Positions 9,715-23,110 are shown, numbered from the stretch's first letter. The stretch is 64,000 nucleotides of DNA from Heligmosomoides polygyrus polygyrus (GCA_947396885.1 OX377202.1:72326643-72390642), one strand, 5' to 3'. Numbers and translations are program-made. The notes: a model not told the origin generated them from the sequence alone.

Positions 9715-11569
9715 AGGCTGAAGCGTGGGGTGCGATTTTCACCAAAAATTTACGACCCCCTCCCTCACCAGAAGGGTTTTGGTCCCCCTTCGAGAAAATC
9801 GATCAACTTTAATTGTTTCCTGCGTTGCAAAGTTGTCTCGTGCGCTGTAAACAATTTTAGGAAATGTGAAAGAAGGAAAAAAAGTTTATTAATAATCAAC
9901 CAATAAAGTTTTCGCGCAAATAAGTCAATAAAATGAAGATTTTTTAGGCTTCGCAACGGCACCCTGAGCACCGCTTTTTCTACGGAAAGAAGACGTCATT
10001 TGAAAAAAATGTAACTAATAAAAATTGAAATAGTTGTGGTATATGGATCCTACCTAAAGTTAACCTTAAATTTGCAGCAGAAAAAAATAAGGCCTCTTCT
10101 AAGCAACCTTTCATCAGGTGAGGTGAAGTGATTTTCCTGGAATTTTTCTAGGAATTTTTCAAAAGCAAAATGTTTCCTAAACAAGGCTACCACTGGAGAT
10201 GAAACTGGAGTTTGCCACAACACAGATTTTATTTAGCACTTGCTCAAAAAAATCAAGTCTTCCCTAAGCGGTCTTCATTGCAATCGGGTAAGGTCATGCT
10301 CATTTTTTTTTCAAAAATAAAGTTTTTTATTGGACGGAACGATCTCTAAAGCTGGCATGTAGATTTTGAAAACGGTAATTTCTATTATATTTATTTATTT
10401 ATTTATTTATATATATTCTAGAATTCACGCTTTCCTAAGCGATTTTCCTTGTGATCAGGTGAGGTCGTGCTCAATTTTTTTCAAAACTAATGGCCTTTCT
10501 ACCTGAACGGAATGATCTCTAGAGCTGAAATGTAGCTTCACAAAAGCTCAATCTTTGACTGACACATGACAAAAAATGCAGCTTTTCAGGAGCTATTTTC
10601 GATGTGATCAAGAGGGATGGATTACTGGTTGATTGCTCGTCGAAGTGATTGGAAGGTGCTATACATGTACTTTGTTCAACCGATCGTAACTCGCTCAATT
10701 TTGTGATGTATGAAAATGCGGGTGGCACTCAGAAAACTAGAAGAAATTCTCTTTCCGATGCTCAAAAAAGCGCCTTTTAAAAAAGGCATCTTCATGCGCG
10801 GCCGATTTTTGCTCGAAAAAATTGGAGTAGTTTTACAAGAATGGACATAACTCACCAATTTTTTAGAGCTGTGTAAATGCGGGAAGCACTACTCAGAAAA
10901 TTAGAGGAAATTACTCTTTAGATTCTCTTTCTTTAATCTTTAATCTTTAGAATGCATAATCAAATTTTGAAAAACTAATCTTCACGCGCGGCCGGGGGTG
11001 CAATTTCTCTGCGATTTTTGCGGAAAAACTTGCCGAAAATAGCACCCCCCGCCGCGCATGAAGATGCCTTCTTTGAAAGACGCTTTTGTAATCGTCTGAA
11101 AGAGCATATTCTCTAGTTTTTCGAATTGCACAACTCTCGAAAATGAGTGAGTTGTGATCGTTTAAGTGTCGGCTACTTCGTTGGACCTCTTCTTCCTATG
11201 AGGCCGCAGATTGCGAATACCCGCACTTAAGCGGTCATAGCTCGCTTACCTTCAAGAGCTGTGCAAAACGGGTGGCAATTGGAAAACTAGAGAAGATGCG
11301 CTTTTTGACGATCACAAAAGCGTCTTTCAAAGAAGGCATCTTCATGCGTGGCCGGGGGGGGGGGGGGGGAGTGTGCGATTTCTCCACGATTTTTGGCAAA
11401 AATCGCAGAATTTTTTATTTACAGAATTCAGCTAACAATACTTGCGAATTAGCGAATTAGCGAATTCCCTTCGAGAAATTTTTTCCTTCGGAACCATATC
11501 GAAGTACGACCCCCCACCTTGAGCCAAAGTACGACCACCCTGCGATTCTCGCACCCCACGTTTGAGCCT
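9715..11569. mobile_element. 1.86-kb non-coding foldback element, member A
   Basis: Termini AGGCTGAAGCGTGGGGTGCG (9715) and its diverged complement (ending 11569; AGGCTCAAACGTGGGGTGCG read inwards) form the terminal repeat. The flanks ACACGTGCCC (9705-9714) and GCCCGTGCCC (11570-11579) match at 8 of 10 bases, fitting an aged 10-bp target duplication. Internal blocks recur inverted, such as GGCATCTTCATGCGCGGCCG against CGGCCGCGCATGAAGATGCC forms near 10787, 10984, 11055 and 11336. No transposase frame exists. The long TSD suggests Mutator-like mobilisation. Confidence 0.75.
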
Positions 11570-11579
11570 GCCCGTGCCC

Positions 11580-12845
11580 TGTAAACGCGCGAACCCCTCT
11601 GGCGTCGCGCACGGTGCGCGACTAAATTTGACGAGTTGTCGCGGTCCGACTGCTTCCGACAGGGAAGGCTAGTGAGTCGCGCTAGAGCGCGAAAGTGTGT
11701 GTCGACGATTGTCGACCACGTTTTTCAGGTAGAAGAAGGAAAGTAGTTGGTTGAGACACGTGTGATATCTCATGGTAGGGGATTCTATGCCCACTTCTAC
11801 GCGTACTAGTGTGTTGTTAACCGGTAGCAAATAGAGGGCATAGAATCATAACTAATTAGCTGTTATATCTATATATCACTGAAGTTATAAGTAATAGGTC
11901 TTCTTGAAGATTCCTTCTTGAAGTAGGAGTGTTTGCTAACAAAATGTGGGTGGAGTGAGACTCAATCTATTTCAAAGGAGTGAAGCGAAGCGGCCATGGA
12001 GCTGGTGAGGAAAATTCGAAACAAGAATTGTACCGGGATTACTAACTAGAACTTTCGGAAGCAAGTGCTTGTAAGTTCCCGAAATTTTAAATAGATTTCC
12101 TTTGAATTTATTTATTTATTTAAATACTCTGCATAAGACGGTAGTGAGGTGAAACTGCAATATAAAAAACACCAAAACTAACAAACAAAAAGTATCTACG
12201 CACAGAGAATTTGTTTTGCTGCGATGCGTTTAAAATAATATTTGGATTTCGGGAGGGAGGTAGTCTTATTAAGTTGTAGGTAGGCTAAACCTACAACTAC
12301 CTAACTGGTCGACCCTATAATTAAGCGTTTAAAATTTCAGGGATGGCTGAAACATGAGACTTTTTCTAGGATTCAAGGACAAGTAAAGGGTTCTCTAATC
12401 CGTAGCTTTTCCCTTAATTCTAACTTTTTCTGCCCTAGACCGTCACCTTTCTCCAACTCACTTGCCATAGTTCACGTGTAATGACACTGGCGAGCACCCT
12501 TTTCAGCAAACACCAAGAACCTTCGTATTTCTCCATTCTTCACGTAAAGGTATTTTACGGCTTCCTCTTTCCATCTAAGCGCCTCCACCGAGGGATTTCG
12601 TCTCTTTCATTTCATTTGGGGCTGCCTGTCGTGGCAATAGGAGGGGTGAACCTGCAGGGGAAACTAAGGTGTTTGATGGGGTAAGCATTGGCAAAATGTC
12701 ATGTTCCGCGGCTAACCACGCGTCACCGAGCGCACGTCCGCGTTTCAGCGCCGCGACGTCGAGCTGCAGTTACGTCGTGAAGCCTTACTTTTCCTCGGAT
12801 GTTCCACCATAGTTCATCATAAACGGTGGGTAATGTCGCGAGGGT
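11580..12845. other. Anonymous sequence
   Basis: No gene supported. A short CG-rich stretch with self-complementary blocks (GTCGCGCACGGTGCGCGAC) lies near 11605-11625, and AT-rich sequence follows. Confidence 0.5.
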
Positions 12846-12849
12846 TTAA

Positions 12850-13779
12850 CCCATTGACAACCGCGCCGGTCGATTTTGGGTCGCAGTTTTTCTGTCACGT
12901 GGGACCGCGCGGGCCGATTTTGGCCCGCGGTATAAAGCGGGTTCGCTGTGGCCCATTTCTCGCTTTTTCATAGTTTGTTAGTTTTCATTAGATATGTTGG
13001 ATCCTACCAATGCTATTTGCACAGTGCTTCGGAAGTCATTTACTTTTGAGCATGGGTAAAAACAAATGATCAGCACTACACACTATTCAAGCTCAGCAAA
13101 AATCGATACTATTATTTATTTATTTATTTATTTATTTATGCGCCCAGAGGGCACGCTAAATTTAAGTGATCCATGGCTCAACAACAAGAGAAAGAACGCA
13201 AGGGTCAGAACGAAGGGAAACGATTAAACTAGTTAGACAAACGAACCAACCAAACAAATATACAATTAAAGTCGTGGAATGTTAAAGATGGTCCTATTCA
13301 TGCGCTTGAAACAAGTTGGCAGATGAAGGAGATTTCTCGCCAAATGGACCGAATCGGTTCAAGTGTCATAATGAGATCACATTTAGCTACGATTCTTTTC
13401 ACAAACTTTTTATTAACGAACTATTAACTTTATTAACTTTTTATTAACTTTTTTTTATTCACAAACTCCTTCTCACATTTTACAAAAATGGTTATGCACA
13501 GAAGAACTAGTTGTAAAAATTTTGAAAACAATCCAGACTAAAACACTTCAAACACTTGCTACATCGTGTGATCACCTTCGTGGCGAACCTGCGCCTTTTT
13601 TTTCTCTGCATACTTCCTTATGGCAGCAATACATCTCCACGTCCTGCTTTCGGACCTGTTCTAGCCTTCTCCAATATTTGGCTAAGCCATTAAGAGGGAG
13701 TTTCGTTTGAAGTGGTGATTTCATGAGATTCACGCGTTGGCGCGGTCCCACGCGGCAGACTCGCGCGGTCGTCAATGGG
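12850..13779. mobile_element. 930-bp piggyBac-type element
   Basis: TTAA flanks both ends (12846-12849 and 13780-13783). The element begins CCCATTGACAACCGCGC and ends with the complement of CCCATTGACGACCGCGC. TTAA targets with CCC...GGG termini are the hallmark of piggyBac. Inside the left end are TATAAA (12931-12936), an ATG at 12994 opening MLDPTNAICTVLRKSFTFEH, and a GGTAAAA donor at 13055, which could be the remnant of a first transposase exon. No transposase catalytic region remains. An ATTT microsatellite lies near 13110-13140. Confidence 0.85.
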
Positions 13780-13968
13780 TTAAAGGCCTGGACGCACGCA
13801 AGTCGAACTCAGGGTTACGGTGGCAACAAATTTTGGTTGATTTTAATTCAGTGACGAAAGCACTTTCCACACGAGCAGCTTGCAGCACCACAGAATAAGT
13901 CGAATTATGAAAGCAACAACAGTAAAACGCTTCACCAGGCAGGCCATCCTACTATATATAAAGAAGCA

Positions 13969-14534
<566 letters not shown>

Positions 14535-14565
14535 CGTCCGTCCGTCACACTTTGAGTTGGGGCGC

Positions 14566-14760
14566 GGCAGCTGAACACGTCGGCAACCGTGCATGGCGAG
14601 CCGCAGACGTGCCGAACACGTCGGCAACCGTGCCTGGCGATGCCGCAGACGTGCCGAACACGTCGGCAACCGTGCCTGGCGATGCCGTAGACGTGCCGAA
14701 CACGTCGGCAACCGTGCCTGGCGATGCCGTAGACGTGCCGAACACGTCGACAACCGTGCA
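14566..14760. repeat. 42-bp minisatellite, ~4.5 units
   Basis: The core GAACACGTCGGCAACCGTG recurs every 42 bp at about 14570, 14614, 14656, 14698 and 14740. It is followed each time by CCTGGCGATGCCG(C/T)AGACGTGCC or a variant. Units are nearly identical, which indicates recent expansion. It abuts the GT microsatellite and the 108-bp array. Confidence 0.92.
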
Positions 14761-15390
14761 TCGGCCCTGGGGGTAATCGAGATCGCTTAACACGAATCTG
14801 AAGTCGACCAATCGATATCGATCGATATTATCGATTTTTTGAGGATGGCGTTCAAGTGGCGCGAAACTTCGGCCCTGGGGGTAATCGAGGTCGCTGAACA
14901 CGAATCTGAAGTCGACTAATCGATATCGATCGATATTATCGATTTTTTGAGGATGGCGTTCAAGCGGCACGAAACTCGGCCCTGGGGTAATCGAGATAGC
15001 TGAACACGAATCTGAAGTCGACCAATCGATATCGATCGATATTATCGATTTTTTGAGGAGGCGTTCAAGTGGCGCGAAACTTCGGCCTTGGGGGTAATCG
15101 AGGTCGCTGAACACGAATCTGAACTCGACCAATCGATATCGATAGATATTATCGATTTTTTGAGGATGGCGTTCAAGTGGCACGAAACTTCGGCCCTGGG
15201 GGTAATCGAGGTCGCTGAACACGAACCTGAAATCGACCAATCGATATCGATCGATATTATCGCTTTTTTGAGGATGGGCGCTCAGGTGGCGCGAAACTTC
15301 GGCCCTAGGGGTAATCGAGGTCGCTGAACACGAATCTGAAGTCGACCAATCGATATCGATCGATATTATCGATTTTTGAGAATCACGTTT
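14761..15390. repeat. ~108-bp tandem array, six units
   Basis: TCGGCCCTGGGGGTAATCGA recurs at 14761, 14869, 14976, 15082, 15190 and 15299 (spacings 108, 107, 106, 108, 109). Each unit carries AATCGATATCGATCGATATT, an ATCGAT-rich self-complementary core, followed by ATCGATTTTTTGAGG. The long minus-strand open frame over the array changes phase with each indel and is not a believable protein. Confidence 0.95.
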
Positions 15391-16144
15391 AGGAAGATCA
15401 GCCGATCCATCTCGATGAACATAATGGTCAGAAGGCCTAGGGAAGAATAGGAAACCCGTAGCGGCCATGGCGTCCTATTCTCGGGGTTTGGGGGCGAAGC
15501 CCCCAACCAGTCGTAGGCGGCCGCTAGGCCGCTGAACGACTGGTGTTGGATAAGTGACGAATTGTCGGTGGGGGGGGGGGTTGAACGAACAGGGCACCCG
15601 AAGGTCTACGCACTCTATCAGTAATCGTTGTACGGTAACCATTGGGGATGTGTTCGTCAGAATTGTGCTAGTGCACTGGTGTGTTCTACTTCTGGAGTGA
15701 ACAGAAGTAGGACATTTCCGATGTAACTGGACATACACATGCCCTCTTGCCGAGGCGGACAACCACTGACAATGAGTAGGGATGCTCCCCGACTATTTCC
15801 ACCTACGAACCGACCACGTGAGCCCTACTGTCACCCTACTGTCGTAAGACGCACCAGTGAGCCTGAAGTAGTACGGTGCTAATTTTCTTATAGTCGAAAG
15901 GGACAACACACCTTGGGTGTTAGTGCGGCTTGTGATAGGAACAAGCTTATAAAGCGCTGTTGTTGCTCAAACAAATTATTTCGGACGCGCGATCAACCAT
16001 ACTTCACTCAAACTTCGCTTCCATAGTTCCTTAATGGTGCATGTCCAAACACACCCTATGCACAGTTATCAGTAGTATTGCATATATCTGTAGCAGTGAT
16101 GAAAGGTCAGCCCCAGTAGGTCCTAGGTAGCTGAAGACTTAAAC
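15391..16144. other. Anonymous sequence with R-B repeat
   Basis: Starts with strong local hairpins (GTTTGGGGGCGAAGCCCCCAAC near 15485-15506 and ACCAGTCG...CGACTGGT across 15507-15544). Positions 15590-15690 match 6580-6645 reversed, and 15700-15800 match 24058-24165, marking a dispersed repeat (R-B). No gene seen. Confidence 0.55.
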
Positions 16145-16154
16145 GGATCGAACC

Positions 16155-19100
16155 AGGGTCAAGCTTGAGGTTCGGGAATCGAAGGGGGGTCGTGCTGTAG
16201 CCTCGAATGGAGGGGGGGGGATCGTACTCTCTCGGTTTTGGCAGAGGACTCTCTCCAAATTCAGGTTTTTAGATGATGTTTGCATCTATTAATAAGTTGT
16301 TTTTTCCAGGTGTGACTACGACAATGCGGAGATTTACAAGCACTTGCGTTTCCTGGAGTTAAAAAATAGGATTGAATATCAAAAAAATTTAATGCCAATT
16401 ACTGTGCAGTGAAAAATAAAGATTTCCTTTCTGCAGATTTATAGTCAAAGAGAGATTTTCATTTTTTCAGATTTTCCCAGGACGTCATGGACACGGTAGT
16501 TTTCTGCCTGATGAGCGACATATACTTCCAGAATTGCACTCTATAGAATTTCAAGTGTTAATTACTGATGACGACCTAAGTGCTTTCCCTACAAGATCTT
16601 TGAAGCGCTCTTCGAGTCGATGACGGAATGGCAACCAAAGGACGGACTTGCTTGAAAAGTAATTTCTCTCCTGCAGGAAACAGCATCAGAAAATGAAATC
16701 GCACCCTATAAAAGTTTAAGCACGTTTGACACACAGTGATAAAACTATGTTTCTCTGAAACGATATTCTATAGGATCAGGCGTCTCGATTTACCGAAAAG
16801 ATATCGACACACTAATCACATGGAGCATGTTACTTTCAGAAACTGCCTTTTAAAGCATAGAAAACACATCTACTAAAACTTTATGAATTTTCCAGGAGCC
16901 CCGAAAAATCTCCGTGTTACGGCAGTTTACATGCGGCTACTGCGTTCTCTGACGTGATCAATCGCAATTGAAATATGGATGGACTCCTCGCTGGAAAATT
17001 TTTTTCTGCCTTCTGAAGGACAGGACGACAGAGAGTGGAACTGTATCATATAAAATTTTAAGTCGTGCTTAACATACAATAAAAACTATGCTTCTTCGCT
17101 GCGATGAAGATATGACGAGGATGGATCGCATACAAAATTCTCATTTTTCATGAAAATATTATTTTTTAGCCGAAGCAGATTACCCATACGGATAAAATTT
17201 AGCCACAAGAACCTAGAAGTTTTAATCAATTCACTGTGAAAAAAGCGTGGCTGCTGGTTCGATTTTTGTGCGAAAAAATTGAAGTGGCTTCACAAAAATA
17301 TTCATAACTTGACCAATTCTTCGAAGTTTCAAAATCCCGCTAGCTTTTCAAAAACTAGAGAAAGAGCACTTTCTTGCTATGCAAGAATTAATGTCCGAAA
17401 ATTCGGTCTTCATGCCCGGCAGGGGAGGTCCAATTTCTGGTCCATTTCGCAAAAATACGTACCGAAAATCGAACCCCCCCCCCGCCCCGCATGAAGACCC
17501 CTTTCTTGGAAAACGGTTCTTATATGGTTAGAAAGCATATTTGCTCTATTTTTTGATGAGCGAGCGGGATTTTTGATCTTTGAAAAAATAGCCGAGATAT
17601 GATCAATTTTTGCAAGTCGTGAACTGAATCCTTCACCGACGTCATCGGAGTGAGTTCACAAAAATATTCATAACTCGGTTATTTTTTAGAAATTCAAAAA
17701 TCGCGCTAGCTTTTTGAAAAGTAGATAAACAGCGCTTCTTTATCGATTTTCGGCAAAAATCGACCAGAAATCGAACCCCCTCCGCCCCGCATGAAGATCC
17801 CTTTTTTGCTAAAAGTGTTTGTAACCATAAAGAAGCGCTGTTTATCTACTTTTCAAAAAGCTAGTTTGTGAAATCACTCCGATGACGTCGGTGAAGGATT
17901 CAGTTCACGACTTGCAAAAATTGATCATATCTCGGCTATTTTTTCATAGATCAAAAATCCCGCTCGCTCATCAAAAAATAGAGTAAATATGCTTTCTAAC
18001 CATATAAGAACCGATTTCCAAGAAAGGGATCTTCATGCGGGGCGGGGGTGGTTCGATTTTCGGTACGTATTTTTGCGACATGGAACCGAAATTGAACCTC
18101 CCCTGCCGGGCATGAAGACCGAATTTTTGGGCAGTAGTTCTTATATAGCAAGAAAGTGCTCTTACTCTAGTTTTTGAAAAACTAGGGGGATTTTGAAATT
18201 TCGAAGAATTGGTCAAGTTATGAATATTTTTGTGAAGCCACTTCAATTTTTTCGCACAAAAATCGAACCGAATTTTTGGGCAGTAGTTCTTATATAGCAA
18301 GAAAGTAGCAGCCACGCCTGACGACTCCTTTTCTGAAAAACGGTTTTTACACAGTGAGAAAGAGCGTTTTATCTTCTTCCTGAAAAGCTAGAAGAATTTT
18401 CAAAATACGAAAAAGTTACCGAGTTATGAGCCTTTTTGTGAACGTTCAATTTTATGCTGCGATGACGTTGGTGCAAAGTCGACCTGAGGTCGATTCATCC
18501 TGTTCGATCCAGAAAATCATGATTTTTTTCACTGTGCATTGACCATGACTTGGAAGTTTTTGTGGCAAAATTTTATTCGTATGGGTGGTCTGCTTCGGCT
18601 AGAAAATATTTTTTTTATGAAAAACGGGAATTTTGTTTACGATCCATCCTAATCATATCGTCATCGCAGTTCCGTCATCGCTGCGGAGAATCTTGTTTTT
18701 TGCTGTATCATGTACAGAGCTGGGGTTTTTTAGCTCCATTTTCGTTTTTTATGACGTTTTCTTAGGATGGGAGAACATTGTTTCCGAGAGAAGTCCATCG
18801 TCCATCCTTCCTTTTTCCGCTCCATAATCGATTCGAGGAACGCTTCAAAAAATTTATTACGAAAGCACTTAAGTCGTCGTCAGGAAGTAATACTCAAATT
18901 TTTATATAACACAATTTCGGAGCACAATTTCAGATGCAAACGTCGCTGCTTCAGGTAGAAGAATGTTCCGTGTTCATGGTGTCCTGAAAAAAAACTCCAT
19001 AAATTGAACAGTGATGATTGGAAACTGCTACCAGAAGATCTTTATTTTGAAGTGTCGAAAATAGCGTTCAAATTTTTAAAGAATTTTATTGTGTTTTGAA

Positions 19101-19325
19101 AACATTATTGATCAAGGAACTCGTTTCATTGTCCTCTTCAGTGCCGAAGCCGCACCTGAAAAGAAGAATCTATTAAAGAGTTCAAACTGCACAAGAGACC
19201 TTGAAAAAATCAAGAAATACAAGAAATAGAACAGTGGAAGAGAGAGGGAGGGGGTCGTACAAATTCCGCTTCAGAGGGGGGGGGTCGTAAATTTCCAGCA
19301 AAAATCGAACCCCACGCTTGACCCT
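16155..19325. mobile_element. 3.17-kb non-coding foldback element, member B
   Basis: A perfect 10-bp target duplication GGATCGAACC flanks the element at 16145-16154 and 19326-19335. It begins AGGGTCAAGCTTGAGGTTCG and ends with the complement of AGGGTCAAGCGTGGGGTTCG, related to the ends of member A. Much of the interior is one large inverted repeat: ~17085-17250 mirrors ~18520-18690, and 17245-17650 mirrors 17867-18270. No transposase frame survives. TSD length and long arms suggest a Mutator-like foldback element moved in trans. Confidence 0.85.
17245..18270. repeat. ~1-kb internal hairpin of foldback element B
   Basis: Left-arm blocks such as TTGAAGTGGCTTCACAAAAA, GGTCTTCATGCCCGGCAGGG and TCACCGACGTCATCGGAGTG recur reversed on the right. 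Within the ~200-bp centre, AAGTAGATAAACAGCGCTTC is itself inverted, giving a hairpin within a hairpin. A transcript would be strongly double-stranded. Confidence 0.85.
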
Positions 19326-19335
19326 GGATCGAACC

Positions 19336-19775
19336 CTATGCGAGCGGTCCCAAGCATGCAGCTCCTAGAGGAGTCCGCGCGTTGCTCGTAAACGCTAAAT
19401 TGCTGTCATAGACACGTCTTCTACCGGTTCTCGAGGAAGTCTAGCATCGTAAAATCGGTACCATATGGGGGCTAGTAGAAGCGCAGTCGAACACAGCCAA
19501 CCACCTCCAGTCCTTCGACACTATAAATATTGCTACCACTCCATAGATTCTGCTGTGAAGCGGTACAATATCGCAGTATAAGTGGTCGAATGGAATTATA
19601 CTCGGGCACGGGTAGCTCATTCGAAGGAAACGACGGTGCAGTCCTAGTTGGCCGTGTCCTCTTTGAACGATTTCATAAGAACTGAATGTGTTCAGTAATG
19701 AAATGCATTGGACTTATTCATTCCTTAGAAAGCAACTGCTTTTTGTTTCCTTTATAGTAGGCATCAAACGTTAGA
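19336..19775. other. Anonymous sequence
   Basis: No gene or repeat recognised. Confidence 0.5.
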
Positions 19776-19779
19776 TCCG

Positions 19780-20150
19780 ACGTCGATTCGGGTAATTCGA
19801 ATCAGTCTTTTTTTCAAACCTCGTTGAACGGATTATGTGAGTAATGGCATCTTTGGAAAGCCGTGCATTTTGGAGCGGTTGAGAAAAGAGGAGCTTCAAG
19901 GAAAGGGATTTTCGGACGATCCAAATAACTTAGTTATCCTCGGATATTATATATGGTAGGATCTCACCTCCGATATCCGGATGGGATAGGACATCAGATT
20001 TCTGATCAAAACCAGATATCTGAATTATTCGATGGTGAAAATCAACCTTTTCTGAACCGACCTATCAAGTTGTAAGATCTGGGCTTTTAGCATAATGCAT
20101 TTAACCACGGTTTGAAAAAATGACGGATCTGAATCATCCGAATCGGCGTA
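19780..20150. mobile_element. ~370-bp MITE-like inverted repeat
   Basis: CGTCGATTCGGGTAATTCGA with a following TTTTTTTCAAACC near 19783-19830 is mirrored by GGTTTGAAAAAATGACGGAT and CATCCGAATCGGCG near 20110-20150. The interior is AT-rich and non-coding. The target duplication could not be fixed. Confidence 0.55.
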
Positions 20151-22614
20151 AGGTATGTCTAGTATGTAGGCATAGTTAAAGCTGTGCCGTTCTTAACAAT
20201 TTTCATAAACCTTGGGGAATGTGCACCACACTTACTAAAAAGTGATACACTCTCAATATTTTTGCAATAAACTACAGAATTATGATCTTCTCACTCAGAA
20301 GAATAACGATTGGGCTTTCACAATAAAGATCGAGTCGAATGATGGTCGCAGTCGCCTGGAAGGAACAAAGTTTTGGTAGCTAAATAAATTTGACATTCTG
20401 GTCCTCCTTAAGGTATGTTTTCAGAACTTGGAAAGTGCTTTGAATTTATGGACCACTCACGCTTTGACGTGTAATGATTTCACCTCCGAAGAAATTTTTT
20501 ATCTCACTAGATTTTTTCTCACTATTTCTCCTCCAATAATCTGACACGTGAATATTCGATTTATTCGTTTTGAGGTTTTATGAAGGAATGAATTCCATCG
20601 ACCCTCACTCGTAGGGTTAGCTCCTACGGAGTAAACAAGCTTCACACAACCTTCTTTTCGACGCCGGTGAACTGAATAGTGAATTTTGTTGAAAGGAAAA
20701 GCCATCCGTTGCTCCTCGCACTAAAGTACGTAAGAGTAAGAAGAGCTGAAACCGGAACATGGAGGAACTATTTATTTTCTGATGACGGCAGCACGAGTGC
20801 TGCTTGAAGCAATCGCTTCTAAACCGCTATTCCCAGCGAATTCGACAGGTTACCCTCTCATACATCGATAGGTTTGGGCTAATTCGATGAATGGAACCTG
20901 GCGCACCGCTCTCAGTGACAAATGGCGCTGCAACCAGTTCAGAACCCATTAACAGCTCACAAACGGCGAAACCGTATAAATTGATGTGCCTCAAATTGGC
21001 TGCTGTCAGTTGCTTTCGGCTTCTTAACTCAGGCCTATCATCGATGCAAGATATGTGGCTGTTCTCCTGAAGGCAAACGTTCGCACTGTTTCAGTCGATT
21101 GTATTAAAGCTCTGCGCTATTGTTGCCTTGAAGAACAACAGCCAGTGTCATGCCTTAATTCTGGGCTTCTAACATTTCTTAAGCTCATGGCAGACTTTGG
21201 CAAGAAATGGCTTTAAATATGTACAACAATTTTCGACGTGTAAAGGAAGGCTTCGTTGACGTTGAAAAATAAAAAACAAAAAACGTTGCTGAGCTCTACA
21301 TATTCATGTCCCACTTTGCTGGTCCATACATACTGATTGTGTTTGGCGAATGTTTATGCCCAGAAAAGAGAGGACAAATGATGGATATTAGACTTGACGG
21401 CACATGGTAGTAAGCACTCTGAGGAGGCTAAATCGCTAACTTTTACAAAAAAGTAGGCTGGTGCAAGGCTGATATAATACCGCTTCGTAAAAACGGTAAC
21501 TAATGGGAAAGATAGGATCAAGCAAAGCCAATCCAGCGCCTTGCTACATCGCTTCTGTTGCAAAAAATCATTAAAAATTCTATTTTGTATACCACTGATA
21601 AGGTTATTAAAGTTTTTGCCCTTATATTGTTGGAAAAGCATCAAGTGTGGCTCCTCGAGATTAGAAACTGAGAAATGCGCGACTCCACTTTTAAACTTGA
21701 ACATTAATTATCCATAAGTTTGCCAGCACTGGATCATTCCAGAAGTTGAGGCCTTGAATGCTCCCCAGTACTGAGCCACTCTATAGTAAACCGTTATATC
21801 TACGTTCCAACGACGAATTATGTTGATGAGAAACAAGGTTAAGGAAATCTTGGGAGATACTGATAGTCACGCAGCTGCTGCTCATTTCTGTACGAGGCAG
21901 AGTTCAACGCAACATGTCGTCATGCAGAAAATAAAGTGGATGAGAACTCAAAGCTGCTCTTGTATAACACTCGCTCATATTTCCTCAGGTTTCCTCAGTA
22001 CGTTGGAGCCGCTGGACCCATAAAACAACGAAAACAACAAAGAACAACAGAATATAAGAAAAAGCTCGACCTTTGTGGATCGATTTTTTTTGGTTGAGTT
22101 TGTTGGTACTTTATTCTAACACTTCACGTAAGGCCTCCTTTATCCTTTGGCAGTTCAAAAGGTGTTCGCTCACGGACATGCATAACCACAGGTTAGGTGC
22201 GGCAGCCTGATGCAAAGCGAAGAGATTTATATATAAATAAGTTCTGTTTGTCGCTTTAGTAAACGTCCGTTGGCAATAATGTGATGAAATGAATTTTCAT
22301 GATGGAGCACATGGATTCCGCACACGACAACTCGTATTTCATAGATCGAGAGAAGCTGGTGGATAAAAACCTGCTTTCACGGCATGATTTGCACCAGATT
22401 TGCAAAACGAGCTCTTCACCTCTCATGCAGTAGACTAGCAGAAGATTGGTTACTGTGAGCACACCGGTTACTCCAGGACAGCCTAAAAACAGTTATACCC
22501 AAACTTCTGCTGCGAAGTAGTGGTCATCTCATGTGTTGACCATGGCCGACATATTCCTGCTTGGTCTTTTAAATCTCACCGCACTCGGACATATAAACAA
22601 CCCTTAAAAGAGGT
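20151..22614. other. Anonymous sequence
   Basis: Nearly 2.5 kb without a supported gene, RNA or repeat. The longest open frame (minus, 21354-21704) has no recognisable domain and ordinary chance-like composition. Confidence 0.5.
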
Positions 22615-23110
22615 TCCTTCAGACTAGAACTGCAAGAGGCGCCGGCTGTCGGATGCACCAGAATCCATATTCCTGGCACGGATTTCTCGCCCACGCCAGC
22701 CAATTCTGAATTGGTACCAAACTTGACTGGGAAGGATAGAACACTGATTTGTTAATCGGATGGCCAGCGCAGGTCATTATATACATACATAGGCCAAATA
22801 CATACGATATCAGTTTGCCTCCACGACATCCCGTAGAAGTAGAATACGTAGTGCATCCCAAAACAGGAATCATTAACGTACACCTTTATGCTTATTTAGC
22901 AGCTGCCCTCCTACATGCCCCATTTTTAAAATGCTCGATATCAATATTCGCTTTTTATGGACGGGCCAGCCTTTTTATGGACCACAGCCCGTCCCCTTTC
23001 CTTGGAAGGGGTTCATATTAGCGCCTCCTCTACCTCTTCATCTGCCTAACAAGACATTTAAGGACCTTTGGGATCTGATAAAACAGCTTTTGTATCTTCT
23101 CCTTTCATAA
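22615..23110. repeat. Dispersed repeat R-A, copy 1
   Basis: Blocks such as GTTAATCGGATGGCC, CATCCCGTAGAAGTAGAATA, TACATGCCCCAT, GGTTCATATTAGCGCC and TTCATCTGCCTAA are shared in order with 44085-44470. The copy ends just before mariner 1. No coding capacity. Confidence 0.75.

Noticed and set aside
14566..15390. CRISPR-like array
   Set aside because: The repeats are direct tandem units without distinct spacers, in eukaryotic DNA with no cas genes.
14545..15468. 307-residue minus-strand open frame with ~36-residue repeats (DNIDRYRLVDFRF-like)
   Set aside because: It is the 108-bp tandem array read in frame. Unit lengths of 106-109 bp shift the phase, other frames are also partly open, and there is no start or splice context.
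20499..21704. Minus-strand open frames around 20.5-21.7 kb as host exons
   Set aside because: Without splice signals, domain similarity or repeat context they cannot be told from chance.
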